Shown piece after piece: positions 1 through 15,723 of a DNA stretch of 64,000 nt. Both the position numbers and the translations under genes were made by a program. The notes below the pieces were generated by a model. That model saw only the letters and a list, made by a program, of their open reading frames with translations. It was not told the origin of the DNA and did not search any database. Position 1 is the first letter of the stretch. Each line of letters opens with the position of its first letter. The DNA is from Panonychus citri (lineage: Eukaryota > Arthropoda > Arachnida > Trombidiformes > Tetranychidae): contig NW_026515482.1 of the NCBI RefSeq assembly GCF_014898815.1, forward strand, positions 930,001 through 994,000, in the 5' to 3' direction.

Positions 1-645
1 AAGTTTATGTATAAATATTATATTAGGATGAAATCATGTATGATGATGATGTTGATAACTGAATGACTTATATTGCATTTGTATCATAATAATAGTAAAT
101 AAATATACACACACTTACTCACTCAGAATCATTTTGTATCATTACCTCCCCCTGAATGACCTCATAATATTACATATTGTTGATGATGATGATTATTACC
201 AAGAGAGAGAGAGAGAGAGAAAGAGAGATCGATATCATTAGATTAAGAATGAGTAACAATCAAGGGATGAAAATAAAGGATACAGTTTATAAGGGGATAT
301 ATTAGTTAAAGAAAGAAGCTAAAAAAATGTCAAGAAAGAAAAGAAAGAGATCACGAAAGAGAGAAGATATCGAAAAGGATGAAGATGAATATGATGAGGA
401 TAAGGAGGATGGGAGAGACAGAAAGTAAGAGAGAGGCAAGGGAGAGAAGGAAAGAGGAGGATGATGTTCATGGATGGACGATCAATTAACAACGAACCAT
501 TGAACCGATCTTACATCATTTTGGCCTTATGTTGTGATCCGCCGGGTAAAAAGTGTCTAGAACAGTCAAGCAAAAGTCAATCTAAAACGTGAAGCTCAAA
601 AAAGTAGCATAAAGCTCAAGCTGATGCCAGAAGATGATGATTATA

Positions 646-674
646 ATGATGATGATGATGATGATGATGATGAT
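646..674. repeat. (ATG)n trinucleotide microsatellite
   Basis: An uninterrupted ATG/GAT repeat of nearly ten units. Shorter GAT/ATC runs recur every few hundred bases across the first 25 kb and in the large CNG intron, so this is a genome-wide bias rather than a local feature. Confidence 0.9.
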
Positions 675-3600
675 ATAACTCAAAGTGGGTGGAGTAGGTT
701 GGTACGAAGAGAAAAGAGAGATAAAAAGAAAGGAAACAGAGGATGATAGAGAAAGAATAAAATATCATACAACAGAAAAAGAAGAAGAATAAAAAATTTT
801 CAGTTCCATTAACGACATAGACTTTGGTCCATAGACATTAGATATTATTGAATGAATAATATATTATCATGAGAAGATGAAAGAAATATTATTATTATGA
901 CTATGAATATATGGGAGCTCATGAATGCTGGACAAATGGACAGAAATAATGATTCATAAATCAGGATGGACATTCAATTTTTCCAGGAGAAATTCATTGA
1001 ATAGTTTTAGAACTTGATTGATTTTATCATTGATATTCAACAATTCAACTCGAGACTAAATAATCACAATCCAATATATATAAAATATGCAATATTCAAT
1101 ATTTTCAACAGGAGAAAATAGAAAAAATTTTTTGTTCCAATTCATTTTTTTTTGTTTTTGTTTTCCATTTCTCTCTTGTTCTTATGGTTCATGTTTGCCT
1201 ACAAGATGATAATGATAATGCTGATAGTAATGGTAATGATGAGGATGATGATGATGATAATAATGCTATTTGTTGGTAAAGGCCAATGATAATAACAATA
1301 TCATTTAAACAGTAATAGTTATTGTTAATAGCTGTGTTTTATTTTGTTTGTATAGGACATAAAAAGGAGAGGAGGAGTTGGGTGGGGTGGGGTGGGAGAG
1401 GTGAGAGAGAGACTGAGATTGAAGAGGAGGATAAAAAAGTTGTAGCAGAAGAGAGAGAGAGAGAGAATATGAAAAAGAAGGGAGAATGATAAGATGATGA
1501 GGAGGAGGAGGTTGAAAACTGTAAAATAATTCTAGTGGAACCCATTTATATAGGGTAACCCTCATTCTGTAGACCGGACATTACAGTATTTCCATCATCA
1601 TCATTTTCAGGTTCATCATCATCATCACCATGTTCATGATCATCAAATATTTGGTCAGAATATTGAAATACATTTTCATCTCTTTCTTCTGGTAAAGGTT
1701 AATGTTAAGATTATTATGATGAAATTTTTCATGAGAATTTAAAATTTCAAGTGATTAATAAAATTAACCAAATGATCAATTGATGATGAAGTAAATTTAA
1801 CTAATTTTCTCTTGTTAATCTTGTATTAAAACAAATATATAACAAGTTGGAGAAAAAGAGAGAAATTTGAAAATGATCTTCAAGAATGGAATCAGTTTAA
1901 TGGTGTTAAATGAATCTGAATCAAGAAGCTTACCCTTGATCACCTCAATCATGATGATAATGATCCACCACACACACACACATATATATTTATACACTTT
2001 CTCTCCCTCTTCCACACCCTGATTTCCACCTTTGATATCTCTCTCTCTCCTCTTTCCTGTGCTCCCTCTTGAATCATTTTTTCTTATCAGAATGAGATTA
2101 ACTTTGAATCAATGGGCAGAAGCATAATAAATAAAATCTTTAAAAACCTTTAGCTCAATTGTTGAAGAAACTATTTCATCTAATCAAGTCATTTATCTGT
2201 GGATAACTCAATGGAGTCTATGTTAAACACATTGTTAAACAAGATGATGATGATGATGATGAGTGAGCATCATCAATGAACTGGATATAAGTCAGAAAAA
2301 AAATACTACAACGTTTTCCCAAACCACTAACCTAATCATATGACTGATTGATTGATTAACTTTTGATGATTATGATAACAATACCTAATGGTTATAATCA
2401 GCATATAATTGCAACATGATTCATAACCTAAAGTAAATACCTGGTTACCTGATTTACTTTTCATGTACTTGTGTAAGTGTAAGTGTAGTCAAGTGATAAC
2501 AATTTAAGCACAATTAACACTTGACATGTGATAATCATCTCAATTTGATCACTTTTTTTACCTCTACAATTAATAATAACGGTTTGTAATACATGAGATA
2601 AATGAATTTGTTACGATAAGATGATCATTAATCACTTCGTTGTTCATCTAAGTTGATTAAAGGTGTGAAAGTTTAGGTTGGAACAATTAAATTCTATTGC
2701 ATAATTAACTTTCGAGCCTGTTGATTAGTCTTGATTATCAGTTGGACTGAAAGAGTTGAATGACGAAGAGAAATTGATGATGTTTTTTTCCCATGTAAAC
2801 AAATTTCCTCTGGGTGGAACTTTTTTTTCTCCTTCTCTTCATGATACTCATGGTTTTGTGGATTTGAAATTAACGCTATTTAAGTGAAGGGTGGGTGGTG
2901 GAAGTTGGTGGCTACAAATCACATGGATGGTTAAGGAAGGATAAAGTGAGTACGAACTGAGGCGAAAGTGGTAAAGCAAGTGTGAATCAGAGTAAATATA
3001 TTAACAGAATCAGAATCATCATGATCATTATGAGATAAGCACTGAGTTTTTTCATGATGGAGGGACAACTGTTGGTGCTCAAATATGCAGATTTAATCAG
3101 TGAATTCATGATAATCATCATCATCATCATGGTGATGATATAAATCAAATGATGAAACTTTCTCATTACGATTCATTCAAAATGAGAATTTAATTTTTCT
3201 TTTCTACTTTTTTTCACTCATTCATTTCTAAATCATCTCATAAAGTATTATGTTTTTTTTTGCCTCACTGTTGATTGTTCAGTGTTCATGATGTGTGTTC
3301 ATGTATCTGAATTCATGGTGTTGCATTTTCTTTGTTATTATCGTTCATTGAAATCTGATTGTGTTGTTTTCTTGTTGAAATGATCATTAACAATCCATGG
3401 GTAACAAAAGCATAAGATGTATTAATATATGAGAGAGGGTGAAACAGGAGGATGATAATGATGATGAAGAGAAAGAGGAAGATGAACAAGTGAAAAAACT
3501 AACAAGCTTCGAGTTCTTAAAATATCAAGTTTCCATTAAATAAGATTTGGTGAAGCAAAGTAACCGGACTAAATGGATGATGATGCTTGAGTGGGTGGAG

Positions 3601-6600
3601 GAGGTTCTCGAGCTAATAATGTATAATAATTGTTGTAATGATGATGATGAGGAGTAATTTTATCCTCTCCCTCTCTCGTTTTTTTATAATTGAGAAAAAA
3701 TCAACAAAAGCGGAAGAAAAAAGTTCTCGTAACTTTTCAGTTTTTCATCATCTTCTTGTTCATGATGATAATGATGATGCAAAAAGCATATATAATGGAG
3801 CCTTTTATTATTATTTTGACTTGTTCTCTATTTTTTATTTTCTCTCAACGACTTTACGTGTTTTGCCAACTAACTGTGTACGCACGTTGAAGTATGTGCT
3901 TGACTAAGTGTGTAAACAGGCACACGCTTTAAGGTCAAGCGTTGTAATGATGATGAAGATGAGAAGGGATGATAAAGCTCAACGAATCAAAGTCAACACC
4001 AATTAGAAGCTGAATTGACGGTTAAAGAGAAGGCGATGGAGAGAGATTAATGTAAAAGGATGAGAGAGAGAGAGATATGAGGAAGATACAAAGAGCACAT
4101 TATTTGCTCCCATTACTTTCGCTCTCTCATCTTCTCCCCTTGATATAAGCACAGTTGGGAGTTTTTTTTACTTTCGAAAATTATGTGGATGCTAAGTGAG
4201 TGAGTAAATGAGAGATAGAGAATGAGAGAGGACAAGAATTGAGAGAAATGATAGAAATGAGTAGTAACAAACAATATACAAAATTTGCAACAAACAAACT
4301 GAAGCGTTTTCAACTGTCATCGTTTTTTGTTGCTGTTGTTGTATTGCTTTTTGGGTTTGACGAGGTTCGGCCAAGCAAAATGCCCAAGGAACCCGAAAAA
4401 ATCAATTATATCGCCTCAATAATTTGCAATATGATGATGATGATGATGCTATTACCATCTTCTCTGATAAAGATGAGACAAAAAGAGAAAGCAGAAAAAG
4501 AGGAGGTCGGAGAGAGAGAGAGAGAGAGAGAGATGAGGTTATCAATATAATTTCGATATAAAAAAGAATACACTGCCGATGATGAGAAAAATTATGACAG
4601 AAGGATGGGAGAAAGTGATGAAGATGATAAATTTCGAGTGGCGAAAAAAAATCTATGAGTAACTAAGCTCAATTATCATTATAAAGTTAAATTGTCATAG
4701 AGTTAGTTGTTTAAGATGCATGCGACTGTATTGATACAAATTCATGGATTATCTCAATTGAAAGTGAGCTGATGACTTTATGGAAGACTAAGAAAAGAGA
4801 GAGAGAGAAAGTTGATCTCAAGTAAGTAGTAATCAGGTGTAGGCTGAGGGAGAAAAAGAGTAATACAAGTAGTGTAGATGAAAATGAAGCTAAAAAATTA
4901 TCGAAAGAGGGTAAAAAATAACACGAAGAAACAATTTGATACGGAATGTTGAGCATCGATGATTAAAAGTAAATGACAATATTAAAGATATCATTTACCT
5001 CCCTCTCTACCCCACCCATTAGCTACTAATCTTAACCTTTACTCCATTGTTTACTACATCAAATTAGCTTATTAAAGGTTCTCTCTCTCTCTCTTTCTTG
5101 ATTTTCTTTTCTTTAATCTTTTTCCACCCACCACCACTTTCCACCCATGATATTAAAGCACTGGGAGTAAATGGATCAACATTGTTGGGGCAACATTGGT
5201 GTTACCTTTAACAGTTGATCAAGCAATTGTTTAACGCCACCATGGCCCATTAAGTCCCCATAACAGGAGACATGCTCCATAATGGAAGATCAAATTATTG
5301 GAACATTCTTCCCACCTTTCACCCTCCTTCATCCTTCCTCATCTCTCTCTCTCTCTCTCTCTCTCTCTTCCCTGTATCAACATGATGAGCAACTATCCCA
5401 CCCTCAGAATATTTTCTTACATATATATACTTGTGTTTCCATCTCAATAACTTTTATCTCTCTTTCTTTTTCTCTGTCATCTTCATGATGATGATGAAAA
5501 TGATACCCAGAATTATCATCATCATCCTCAGTAGCATATACACATTTCTGTTAGTTACTTTCCATCACCATTCTCAGTTAATATTAGATTTTTTTTTCTC
5601 TTCTTCTTTTCCATCCTGTCATCTTTATCTGTTCCATTGTCTTCATATCACTTGAAAGACCGATTTCAGATTAATATTAATAAATATCACCAAGATGAAG
5701 ATGATAACTTTAATTGTCATCAAAATGTTATCAAGATATTATGATAATTGTTATTAAAATTCAATTTGTTCAATCGGAAAATCTCAAACTAATGTTATTG
5801 TTTTTTTCTTATTTTTCTCATATCCAAAATTTTGATTTACCTTTAATTTGGTTGACGATTGTCTCACATCAGAATAGTTGAATATTCATATTGAAAATTT
5901 GATTAACAATTAATACTTTCAATTATCATGTTAACCAATTCTCATATCATGGATATTAGTTGATTATTAAATTGAATTGACAATTGTTGTGGAGTAGAAA
6001 AAATTAGCCTGATTGTTTCCGTTTTATTTAATCATTATCATGATAATCAGATAATATTCATTGTTGATAAATCTATTAGATGTCATTCAAATTGTTTATT
6101 ATGAAGATATTATTATTATTACAATAGAAGATCATAATTTTTAATCATCATCATCATTATGATTACGGTTATCAGATTACACTGTTTATCTTCAATGATT
6201 ATTAACTGATGAATGAATGGAAAAGGATGAATGAGATGATTATGATGATGAAAGAAGAAAAAAAAGAAAGAGTGTAAAAAGGTTAAATGGTGATCCAGTT
6301 GTTGGTTGGTCAGAATCTTTGAACCGTAATGATGATGGACACAAGAAGAAGATGATGAGAAAGAAAAGGAATGAAAGATAATTCATGATGAAGAGAGAGA
6401 GAGAAAGAAAGAGAGACAGAGAATGATGATGATGATGTTTGGGTGAAAAAGGAGGTGGATGATAAAAGAAGGTGGGATAACAAAGGGAAAAAGATGAACT
6501 CGGACAATCTGATTGGTTGGAGTTCTCGTGTTGATGATGAAAGAAGATGAAGATGATGAGGTGAATGAGAATGATTTCCAGGATTGGGTGTACATTATAT

Positions 6601-9600
6601 ACCTATTAGTTTTTACAGGGAAAGTTTTCGAATCATTTCCAGAGGTATTCCTGTGAAAAGAAACAAACGCCTTCTTCCCACCCTCCCACTTAGCTTTTCT
6701 CTTTTAGTTGATTCTTTGAGGCGGAGAGATGATGATGATGATACTGGAAGGGGATGAGGTGGAAAGATGAAGATGAGAATCAGAATGATAGGTAAGAAGA
6801 GGAAGTGATATCGGTGTAACTTTTGTTATTTATATTTACATGTTGATATTATTACGATTTTCCATCTCTTTCTGTCTTCTTTTTTTGATTCAGGATAAAA
6901 GTTCTGAAGGAAAGATGATGATGATGATGATGAAAAAAGAGAATAGATTCCATATTCATGAGAAAATCTATTCTCTTACATGAGATTATTGGTAAATCCG
7001 ATGGATTTTTATTCTCTTTTTCCTTCTTTTGATTTTCACCATTTTCACTATTTTCGAATTTCTTTTTTTATTTGTTTCACTTTCGATTCTGTTCACATGA
7101 ACCAACTTGCATTTTCCATCAAAACTTTTCTTCTTCTTCTTTTCTTCTTGAGACTTTAAATCTCGTTCAATTTTATATCAATTCGTTTTATTGGTGCTTC
7201 GTATTTTGAAAACTCGATTTTTCTCTTCAATTTTTTTTACTTTTTAAATAACAAAAAACTCGAATACGTCATGAATATTACATAATTTCGACTTTAATGT
7301 TTTTTGTTCTAAATTTGATTGTTGGATTTTTCTATTAGAACTGAAATCGGTGATTGTCATAAGTGTTCAACATGATAATCTACCTCATTAAATGAATAGA
7401 ACAGGTGATATAATGAAAAAATCTTGATGAAGATTTGGATGAAAATTCTGGTTGAATTCAGCAAACCAACCAAGTGAAAAGGTGAAATGAACAGGAAGAA
7501 AAGGGTCAACAAGAATATAAAGAAAGAAACGATGAAAAAAAGATAGAAAATGATAAAGATAATTATCTACATCATTCTTAAGGATCACAAAAAAACAACA
7601 AGAGATTGAATCTACCAAAGAAAAAAACAGAATAAGAATGAGAAAAAAACGGAAAAGGAAACGATGACGATAAAAATATCTTTATTATGTCAGAAAGGAA
7701 AAGAAAAAGTTTTGATAAATTCTGGTTTTCACATTGAAATTACTTTTTTTCAGAAAAAAAGTGAGGCCTTCAGGGGTTGCTCCTGATTCTCACCCTCAAG
7801 TTGAAAAGAAAGAAAGAGAAAGAGAGATGAAGGTAGATGGTGGGAGGTGGGAGGAGGAAGAATGTAAATGTTGGAGGTGGAAAAACGTACAGATGCTCCT
7901 CTTTCTCTCTCCATTCTGATTTAGATTCAAAATAGGTTTTCCAAGATTTTCCGTCTCAATGCTCACTGTAATTGGATTTATAATCTGCAACCGTCTCCCT
8001 CTCATCCATAGGATGATGACGATGCTGCTGAGAGAGACTCATAACCAACAACAACAACAATATCAACACCAACTTCCCTTTTTTTTGTTGCTCTTGCTAA
8101 TATTACGATAACTTATATTTGTTGTTGATAACAAGAAACTTTCATTCTGAGGCTCGATTTAATTTTGCTTCCAAAACCACCACCTACTCCACCCAATATA
8201 TACACAATAATAATAATAATCCAACAGCATCATCACCCTGATGATCGTTATCATCAAGTATTTTTTTCTCATTCTTTTCTTTTTTTTTCACTTTTCCATC
8301 ATCTTCCTTTGTTGATGATTACCTTTTGATTTTCATCACTTTTCAAATTATATCTTAAATCTTTTCTCATTATTACAATCAGCTGAAAGCCTTTTGTTGA
8401 TTCTGTTGATTTTAATCATCATTGTTATCATCCTCATCATCTTTTTTATCGGAGTGTGATAACAAGAATATCAAAAGTGGGTTAACTGTGTTTGACTAGA
8501 TTTCTGATAATAATTCAGGAAGATTAATATATTATATGAATAATCTTGGCTTTCATCATGAAATTGAATCTTTCGATTCTTTGATTGGAAGTTTTTTTTT
8601 CTCTCTCTCTCTCTCACTCTCCCTAATCAGAATTTCAATCTCGGTCTTCGATTGAATTTTTCTCATTTTAAATCATTTGAAATTTCCGTTATTCAGGTAA
8701 TGTAATCACATGATGATGATTTTATCATGAAACTGAAGGAACCGATTACTTGGCCAATTACCCTGTTTGTTTGATTATTTGAACAAGTAAAAAAAATCAG
8801 TAACCTGATTGGTTGTGTATCTGATGGTTCATGTGTAATATGTTTATATTATGTATTATGTATGTTGATTTGGTTTCAATATTGTGTTTCAATTGATTCT
8901 GCTCGTCAATGGTATTGAGTGTTCAGTGAGTGGGGGGATGGAAATTCAGGAACCATGAACGAGAGAGGAAATCAGGGAAATGGAATTTTTTTCACCCTCT
9001 ACAATAAACAATCAATTTATTTCTTTTTCTTCCAATTTTTTCATTCCTTCAACTACCATGATCACCATCAGGAAGATTTTCTCTATTTTCATGTAAATTT
9101 TGCTCACTATTTTCTCTCCCCTTTCCTTTAAATCTCATTCTCTATTCGAATAAAGAGAGAAAAGAAAAGTTCTGAACAAATGTAATTTCGAACTGTATTA
9201 TTATTGTGATTTTCTCTTTTTCTATTCGATTCAACTATTCAACCTCTTTCTCTCTCTCTCTCTAGTTATTTACTTTCTCTCCACCGCTATTGAACCCACC
9301 TTGAACTTTTCTCTTCTCCTCTGCCTTTGTTATGCTGATTCGCTTGATTTTTTTCTTTCATTTCACCTAAAGTTCAAGTGAAATTGTTGGTGAATCAAGA
9401 ACGATAATTCCCTATCTCTACCTTCACTATAATTGATTTCAATTTGAAATTTCATTCGATTTCATTTTCAAATTCAATTGCATTGGAATATAAAAAAAAC
9501 AAGGTAAACTCAGAATTTAACATCACGGTGACAACGGTTCGAAAATCAAATCATGATCTATTTGTTCAGAATCATCATGACAATGACTCTGGACGTTTTT

Positions 9601-12600
9601 CTTTATATTTTACCTCCCATGAAATTGTAAATCAAATCTCAACTGAGAATTGATTGAATTTTTTTATTTCTTCTTTCTTTCTCTGTTAATTATCAATTCT
9701 TTGTAAACTCTTTCCTAGATCTCTCATCACTCTCCCATTGCCATAATAACTGAAATGAAACCCTGAAACAGGGTGAAATTCAGATAGAAGAAGAAAAATT
9801 CTCATTGAAAACTAATGGCAACTCGATCAGAGGTAATAATTGATTGCATTCTTTTGATTATTACAATTAATTTCAATTAGCTTTATATATTTAACTTGAT
9901 TAGCTATTGAAAAGTATTGAAATAGTTGCAATTGTTTTGCAGAAAACTTTTTTTTTATAATAAAACTTTTGCCAAATGCCCAAAGATTTACATGGTGATT
10001 ATTATAATTCATATGACATCGAGAATAAAAAACTTCCTGATAATTAGCATTGTTATGCTCACAACTATTCAAACTATGAGTATGCTAATTGAGAAACATC
10101 AGAAATGTCGAGAACTAATTTTGAAAGAAAACTTTTCTCTAAATAACAGAATCGAAATTGTTTTCTGACCTGGCGCCCTTTTCTATTTGAACTATTCTTA
10201 TCATCTTCTGGTGGAAATTCAATTGTTACCACCATTATCGTATTATGATAATCAGATTGACAATCGAACACTTCTTCAGCATAATGGTAACAATATACGC
10301 CCAATGAAACTTGGGTGTTGAACTATTGTCTCTCATTATGTATCTCTTTCTGTAAAAGTCTGATGGACATGATTCAACTTGCCCATTGTCCGATTTTTTT
10401 TCTTCTCTTGGTCATTGATATGAAACCAATACCCTCCAAGGGTATTGAGGGAGAGACCTCAAAGTTGTGTATTAACAATAGCTAAAGATATATAATAACA
10501 ATAATATAATAGAGAGAGAGAGAGAAATGAAAAAAAAGTTCTAGATTTTTGGTCCAAAGTGAATTATTGTCAATGGAAGAAGAAAAAAACATTCCAATGA
10601 TTTTTGATTGATGATTTAGTTTCGAATCAGGTTTTCTCCCTCATCTTCTTGTAGCCACTTTGGTACAATAATAGTGATGACGACGATAACTCAGTGAGTC
10701 CATCTTTCGATGACCAGAATCTCAAAGGTAGGAGAAACATTGACCAATAAAGAAGAGGAATAATACAAAAAAAAAGTTGGAATAAAAGAAAACGATAAAA
10801 ACTATTACAATGATTTTCTTTCTGTAAGTGTGTTGGTCATTTCTCATAATCTGCATCACTTTTATTGCCCATTGGTCATTATTTTGCTTATCAACAACTT
10901 CAGCATTCATGGTGAAAGATTTTGAGTCTCTCTCATTTACCTTGATTGCCTTTTGTTACTTTTCATCTTTGTCCATCATCATGTTGAACCTTTTTACATA
11001 ATAATCTTCATGACATTGGACACTATGAAAAGCTTATCGGTCAACTGAATTTCATGAATATTAAGAATAAAAAAGAAAACCATTTTCAAAAGATTTTCGA
11101 TAAATAATTTTTTCTTTTTACAACATTGATGATAAGACGATGATGCTGATGATCCACATCCTTTTTTCTTCTTCTTCTTCTTCTTGAATCATTATCAGTG
11201 AATTTGTATTTCTCATCATCTTGTCTTCTAAAAAAGATTATCATGAAATATCATGAGAAGAAGAGAGAGAAAAAAAAATTCGAATCAAAAATGATCATCA
11301 TGATGAAGATGAAGATGGAAAATGAACATTAAACTTTTTGAAAGATACGATATTTTTTATTCTTTCTCATCATTATCTTTCTCATAGATCGTTCTCACTA
11401 TCGTATTTCAATCTTTCTCATGAAACTTTACCCTGAACATTGTTCATCATCATCATCATCAATTTGATTGGCTTGTGAGAGAGAAAGAGAAAGAGCAAAG
11501 ATGAAGAAAAGAAGCAAAACTTTTCACTCATCTTTCTCCCCCTTCTGAACTTTTATATCGTCAATTTTCATCTTGACACGAGATTCAAACTTCTCATCTT
11601 CTTCCTCCTTCTCCCACTATAAACCATCATCATCACCAGAATCTAAATCATCATCTAGTTGATTCTCCAGTTGTCAACCATTGTTGATGGTCAAGCTTTT
11701 GCCTCGATTTATATTTCAATGGCCATTTTCAGGCTTGTCATCTGATAGCAAACTTTAACATGACATTATTATTATATTTTATTTACACCCTTTTCTTCAT
11801 GATTCTTATCATCAACACATCATCATTATGGATGATAATGGAAGATGTAATAAAATTTGTTATAGGATAATCTGATTCTGTTACGAAGATAAAGATTATC
11901 AAGAATAATAATAGGAAAGATGAGGAAGACAAAGAGAGAATGATGAGTTTGTGTCTCATCATTTTTCTAGTGTTAATTATACAAAAGTTGAGAATGAAAA
12001 AGTTTACTAGTCATCAGAAAATTATCCCATACAAATTTATCATTTAAACTAAACTTTGACCATGATTGATGCGGAAACTTTTAAGTAAACATTAAATTTA
12101 ATCATACTGACCATCATCATCATCATGAAACCATTAATCTGTTACTCTGATTAAATATTTACCAGAACGTAACCATGGAAACCAAGCTCAAAATTGACTC
12201 GAAACAGCAAAATATATTTTACATTTTTATGTATTACATTAATATTTTCAATGGTTATCTTTTAATGCTGAAATAATTTAGTTGGTCAACAATTAATGGT
12301 AGTTAATTTTATGAAACCGTTATAATTATTAATGTGGTTACAATAATTTATCAATGACTTAGTTATAACAACATTTATCATATCAACTCTATCATCATGA
12401 TTCACGATACTTATGTAATAAGAACCAAAATCAGATAATACAAGAAAACAGAATCAATTTGAATTCTAATTTTTGTCTCTGTCAAATGAGTGAAAGATAA
12501 ACAATTAATCCAATAATTGATTAGGGAAAAAAAGTTATTCCATTCACATTGGAATATGCAAATTTTGAACTGAATCTCCCCTGAAAACTGGACTCATCAG

Positions 12601-13120
12601 TAATCAACAAATCGACTCGGTACTTACAAATTCTGACCTGAAAATCAACCCACATAAGTCAGAGAAAAGAGAGAGAGAGAGATGTTGTTATACATTTTCT
12701 ACACCATCACCACCACCTTAACCCTCCTCTTGTTGGAACTCCTTCAATGGTTATCATTGACTTGGAAAATCATTTGAGCGTCGAATCAAATTCCAAGCAT
12801 AATTTAGCTTCTCCTCTTGCCATTTCCTATTCTCTTTTTTTTCTCTTGTTCTCCCTCTGTGTTCAGAGTAGTTGGACCAAATCATATGCTCACCGAAGCT
12901 CAATCATATACCTTTTACCTTACCTTTAACTCCCACCCTACAACCCACTCCCCTTTCGTGCTACACCTTCCAACGCCTTTCATATTATATTATTTTCTTG
13001 TTCCAGTTATTTTTTTCCATAGATTTTTTCTCTTCATATTATTATTATCATCATATTTATACCTTATCCTTTCATCCAAGTTTGATGTAACCAACTATGC
13101 AAACACATTGAGAGAGTACG

Positions 13121-13124
<4 letters not shown>

Positions 13125-13156
<32 letters not shown>
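13125..13156. repeat. (AG)n microsatellite
   Basis: A 32-base pure AG dinucleotide run. Confidence 0.9.
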
Positions 13157-13158
<2 letters not shown>

Positions 13159-15661
13159 TAGTCTGAATTAAAGGTCAGAGATTAAAGGTCAATAATAGAA
13201 AGGGAAAACTAGGTTTGCACTTTCAAGTGACTGGACATGAAAATGTTTTGTCATAATCACTTTGAACCATTTTTAACCCGAATTGTGTTCATATTGATCA
13301 AGTGCTACAAATGGATTACATTTTTGTTTACAAAATGACAAGTTCGAAACTTTCTCGAAAACAAAAAGTTCTAATAATCAACTAATAGCAACAACTATTT
13401 AAATCATCAGAGCAATTCAACTATCGACACACTAATTTATTTATCATTAGTTTATTATGGAAACTGTTTTTTTTTCTGGTCGATCTCCTTTTTTTACCCT
13501 AAACTTGCCAACAGAACAATTAATTTTGATTACTTTCACAATTGAATCAGTTAGCTAATGATAGTAGCCATTAACTAGCGATTAAATCAAACAGTTTAAC
13601 AATCGCTATATAATCATTAACGTTTTTATCATCATGTAACAATAATAGACTATCATTCTCATCGTAATTAATTAATTGTTGACTTTTCCATTCATTTAAT
13701 GTCTTTCATATCATAACAATGTTTTCTTGTTTTTCTCGGTCAACAGATTCACTTGTAATAATAATAATCATTATCATCATTGTTTCACATTCTGAATGGA
13801 GAAAAAAAAGTTCAGTTCCAATTGATATTATTCATAATCTATTATCATTAGTAAATGTTATCAGTTAAACCAAATCTTTACTCAAATTATTACAATTATC
13901 ATGGTAACTGAGTCAGAACTTTTTTTTCACAGTTCTCAATGTGTATGTGTGTGTCTATTATCAGTTCTCATTGAACCATGAGTATTCAGCCAATTCCTAT
14001 GGATATATAGTGTATTTGTGTATATATACATATTATCATGAACAACTTTTTTTTCTTGCTCCTTCTCATGTTACATAATTATAAGTATAATAAATAGACT
14101 GGGAGTTTATATAGTGTTGAGAATACATATATATCAGACTGTGAGTATTTTGTGTTTCATGTTGTTGATTAAAGTGTAAAATTGTGAATCAATGTGTGAA
14201 TGGAAAAGTCTGAAAGTGGAAATTCTGACAAACCAAAGAGAGAAAAGAAAACGAGAAAAAAAAATGAGAATTCTCAGATTTCTCTTTCTCTCTTCACCAC
14301 CCACTGATCATATTAATCTATCTCTTTCTTATTATATACCTTTCCTTAGGAGGGTATTCATAATACTAATAACAGGAATCATATGGTAATATATTATCAT
14401 TATTATGGAACTGATTAGAATCATTTGCTGTTATAGAATCAGAATTTTTTTTTCTACTCAGAATTTTCTTGTTATTTTTAATATTCTTCGGTGTTGATGA
14501 TAATGATTCCAACAAGAAGATTTAGCTTGTCTAATGTTTAAATGAAATGTATTTTCTATTGATAATGTTAATACCTTTTCTTCATTTCTTCTCTCTCTCT
14601 CTCACATCGTCTCTTCCCATTGAGTTTTACTATAAGATGACAGGTTTACTTTACTGTCTATTGTATATATCTAAATACAATATGCTATTTGGATGCTGTG
14701 TCTTGCCAATGACATTTCAATGACATTTTCCATGGAATCGGATTAAACGAACAAAGAGAGAGAGAGAGAGACATGATGATGAAGATGAAGATGATAGGGA
14801 AACTCCATAGAAATGAAGACAATTTCATCTTACTTTTTTTCTTCTTTTTTTCTTACCGACAACAAAAAATACTTATTCTTTTAATGGGAATATCAAGATG
14901 ACACACTGATAACATTATAAAAGTACATGATGCTTATTCTAGATACACTCTTATGGTGACATTTTAGTGATTGTGATATTTTCTAAATTTTTGAAAAAAT
15001 TAGTTATATGACATTAAGAATTTTCAAAATTTGTAACATTTTACTTGGACTTTTCTGGCTACACTTTTGAGTTCCTGTTAAGTATCAATATTGATAACCA
15101 TTTATCCTTTGATATCAAATCACTTTGAGTTTAAATATCATTTGTATCAATTGTTGTTTTCTTATTGGTAAAAATTAATTTGATTGTGGTGATTATTTGT
15201 TAACAACTGATAGTTGATGAATATCATTGTTTGTTAATTTGTTTCCTTCTTGATGAGCATGTGAGTTGCATTAATTAGATTTGGAGGTTAAGTTAACTTT
15301 TATATTTGATTATGTTGATGATAGTCAAGACATTTGGCTATTTAAATTACATGATTCAAAATTGATTATGATCATGATTAGGATGCTGATGATTATTATC
15401 ACACTGTAACTAGATGATGATGATGATGATGAACATGATGATTCCCATGTGAGTCCTTGAAGGAAAAAGAATAAGTGGAAAAATCTCTCACATATGATTA
15501 ACATTTGATGATGAGGATGAAAAAAAATACGCAAAATGTATCAACCCAAAAGTCACTGGAGAGTGCGGAGTCTATGGGAATAAGTCACGTGTGGGGATTA
15601 ACGGAAATCGAAGGAGGAAGACAAGGAGAGCTCGATTTAAATGGAACAGAAGGATGAGAAG

Positions 15662-15664
<3 letters not shown>

Positions 15665-15719
<55 letters not shown>
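15665..15719. repeat. (AG)n microsatellite, the longest pure tract seen
   Basis: A 55-base pure AG run. It produces a spurious minus-strand open frame of alternating Ser and Leu. Confidence 0.92.

Positions 15720-15723
<4 letters not shown>

Noticed and set aside
9750..9785. Hairpin around ACCCTGAAACAGGGT
   Set aside because: A six-base perfect stem with imperfect extension, expected by chance in a window this long.
10431..10460. Perfect 9-bp stem hairpin (AATACCCT / AGGGTATT)
   Set aside because: Too short for a miRNA precursor, with no pairing beyond the nine base pairs.
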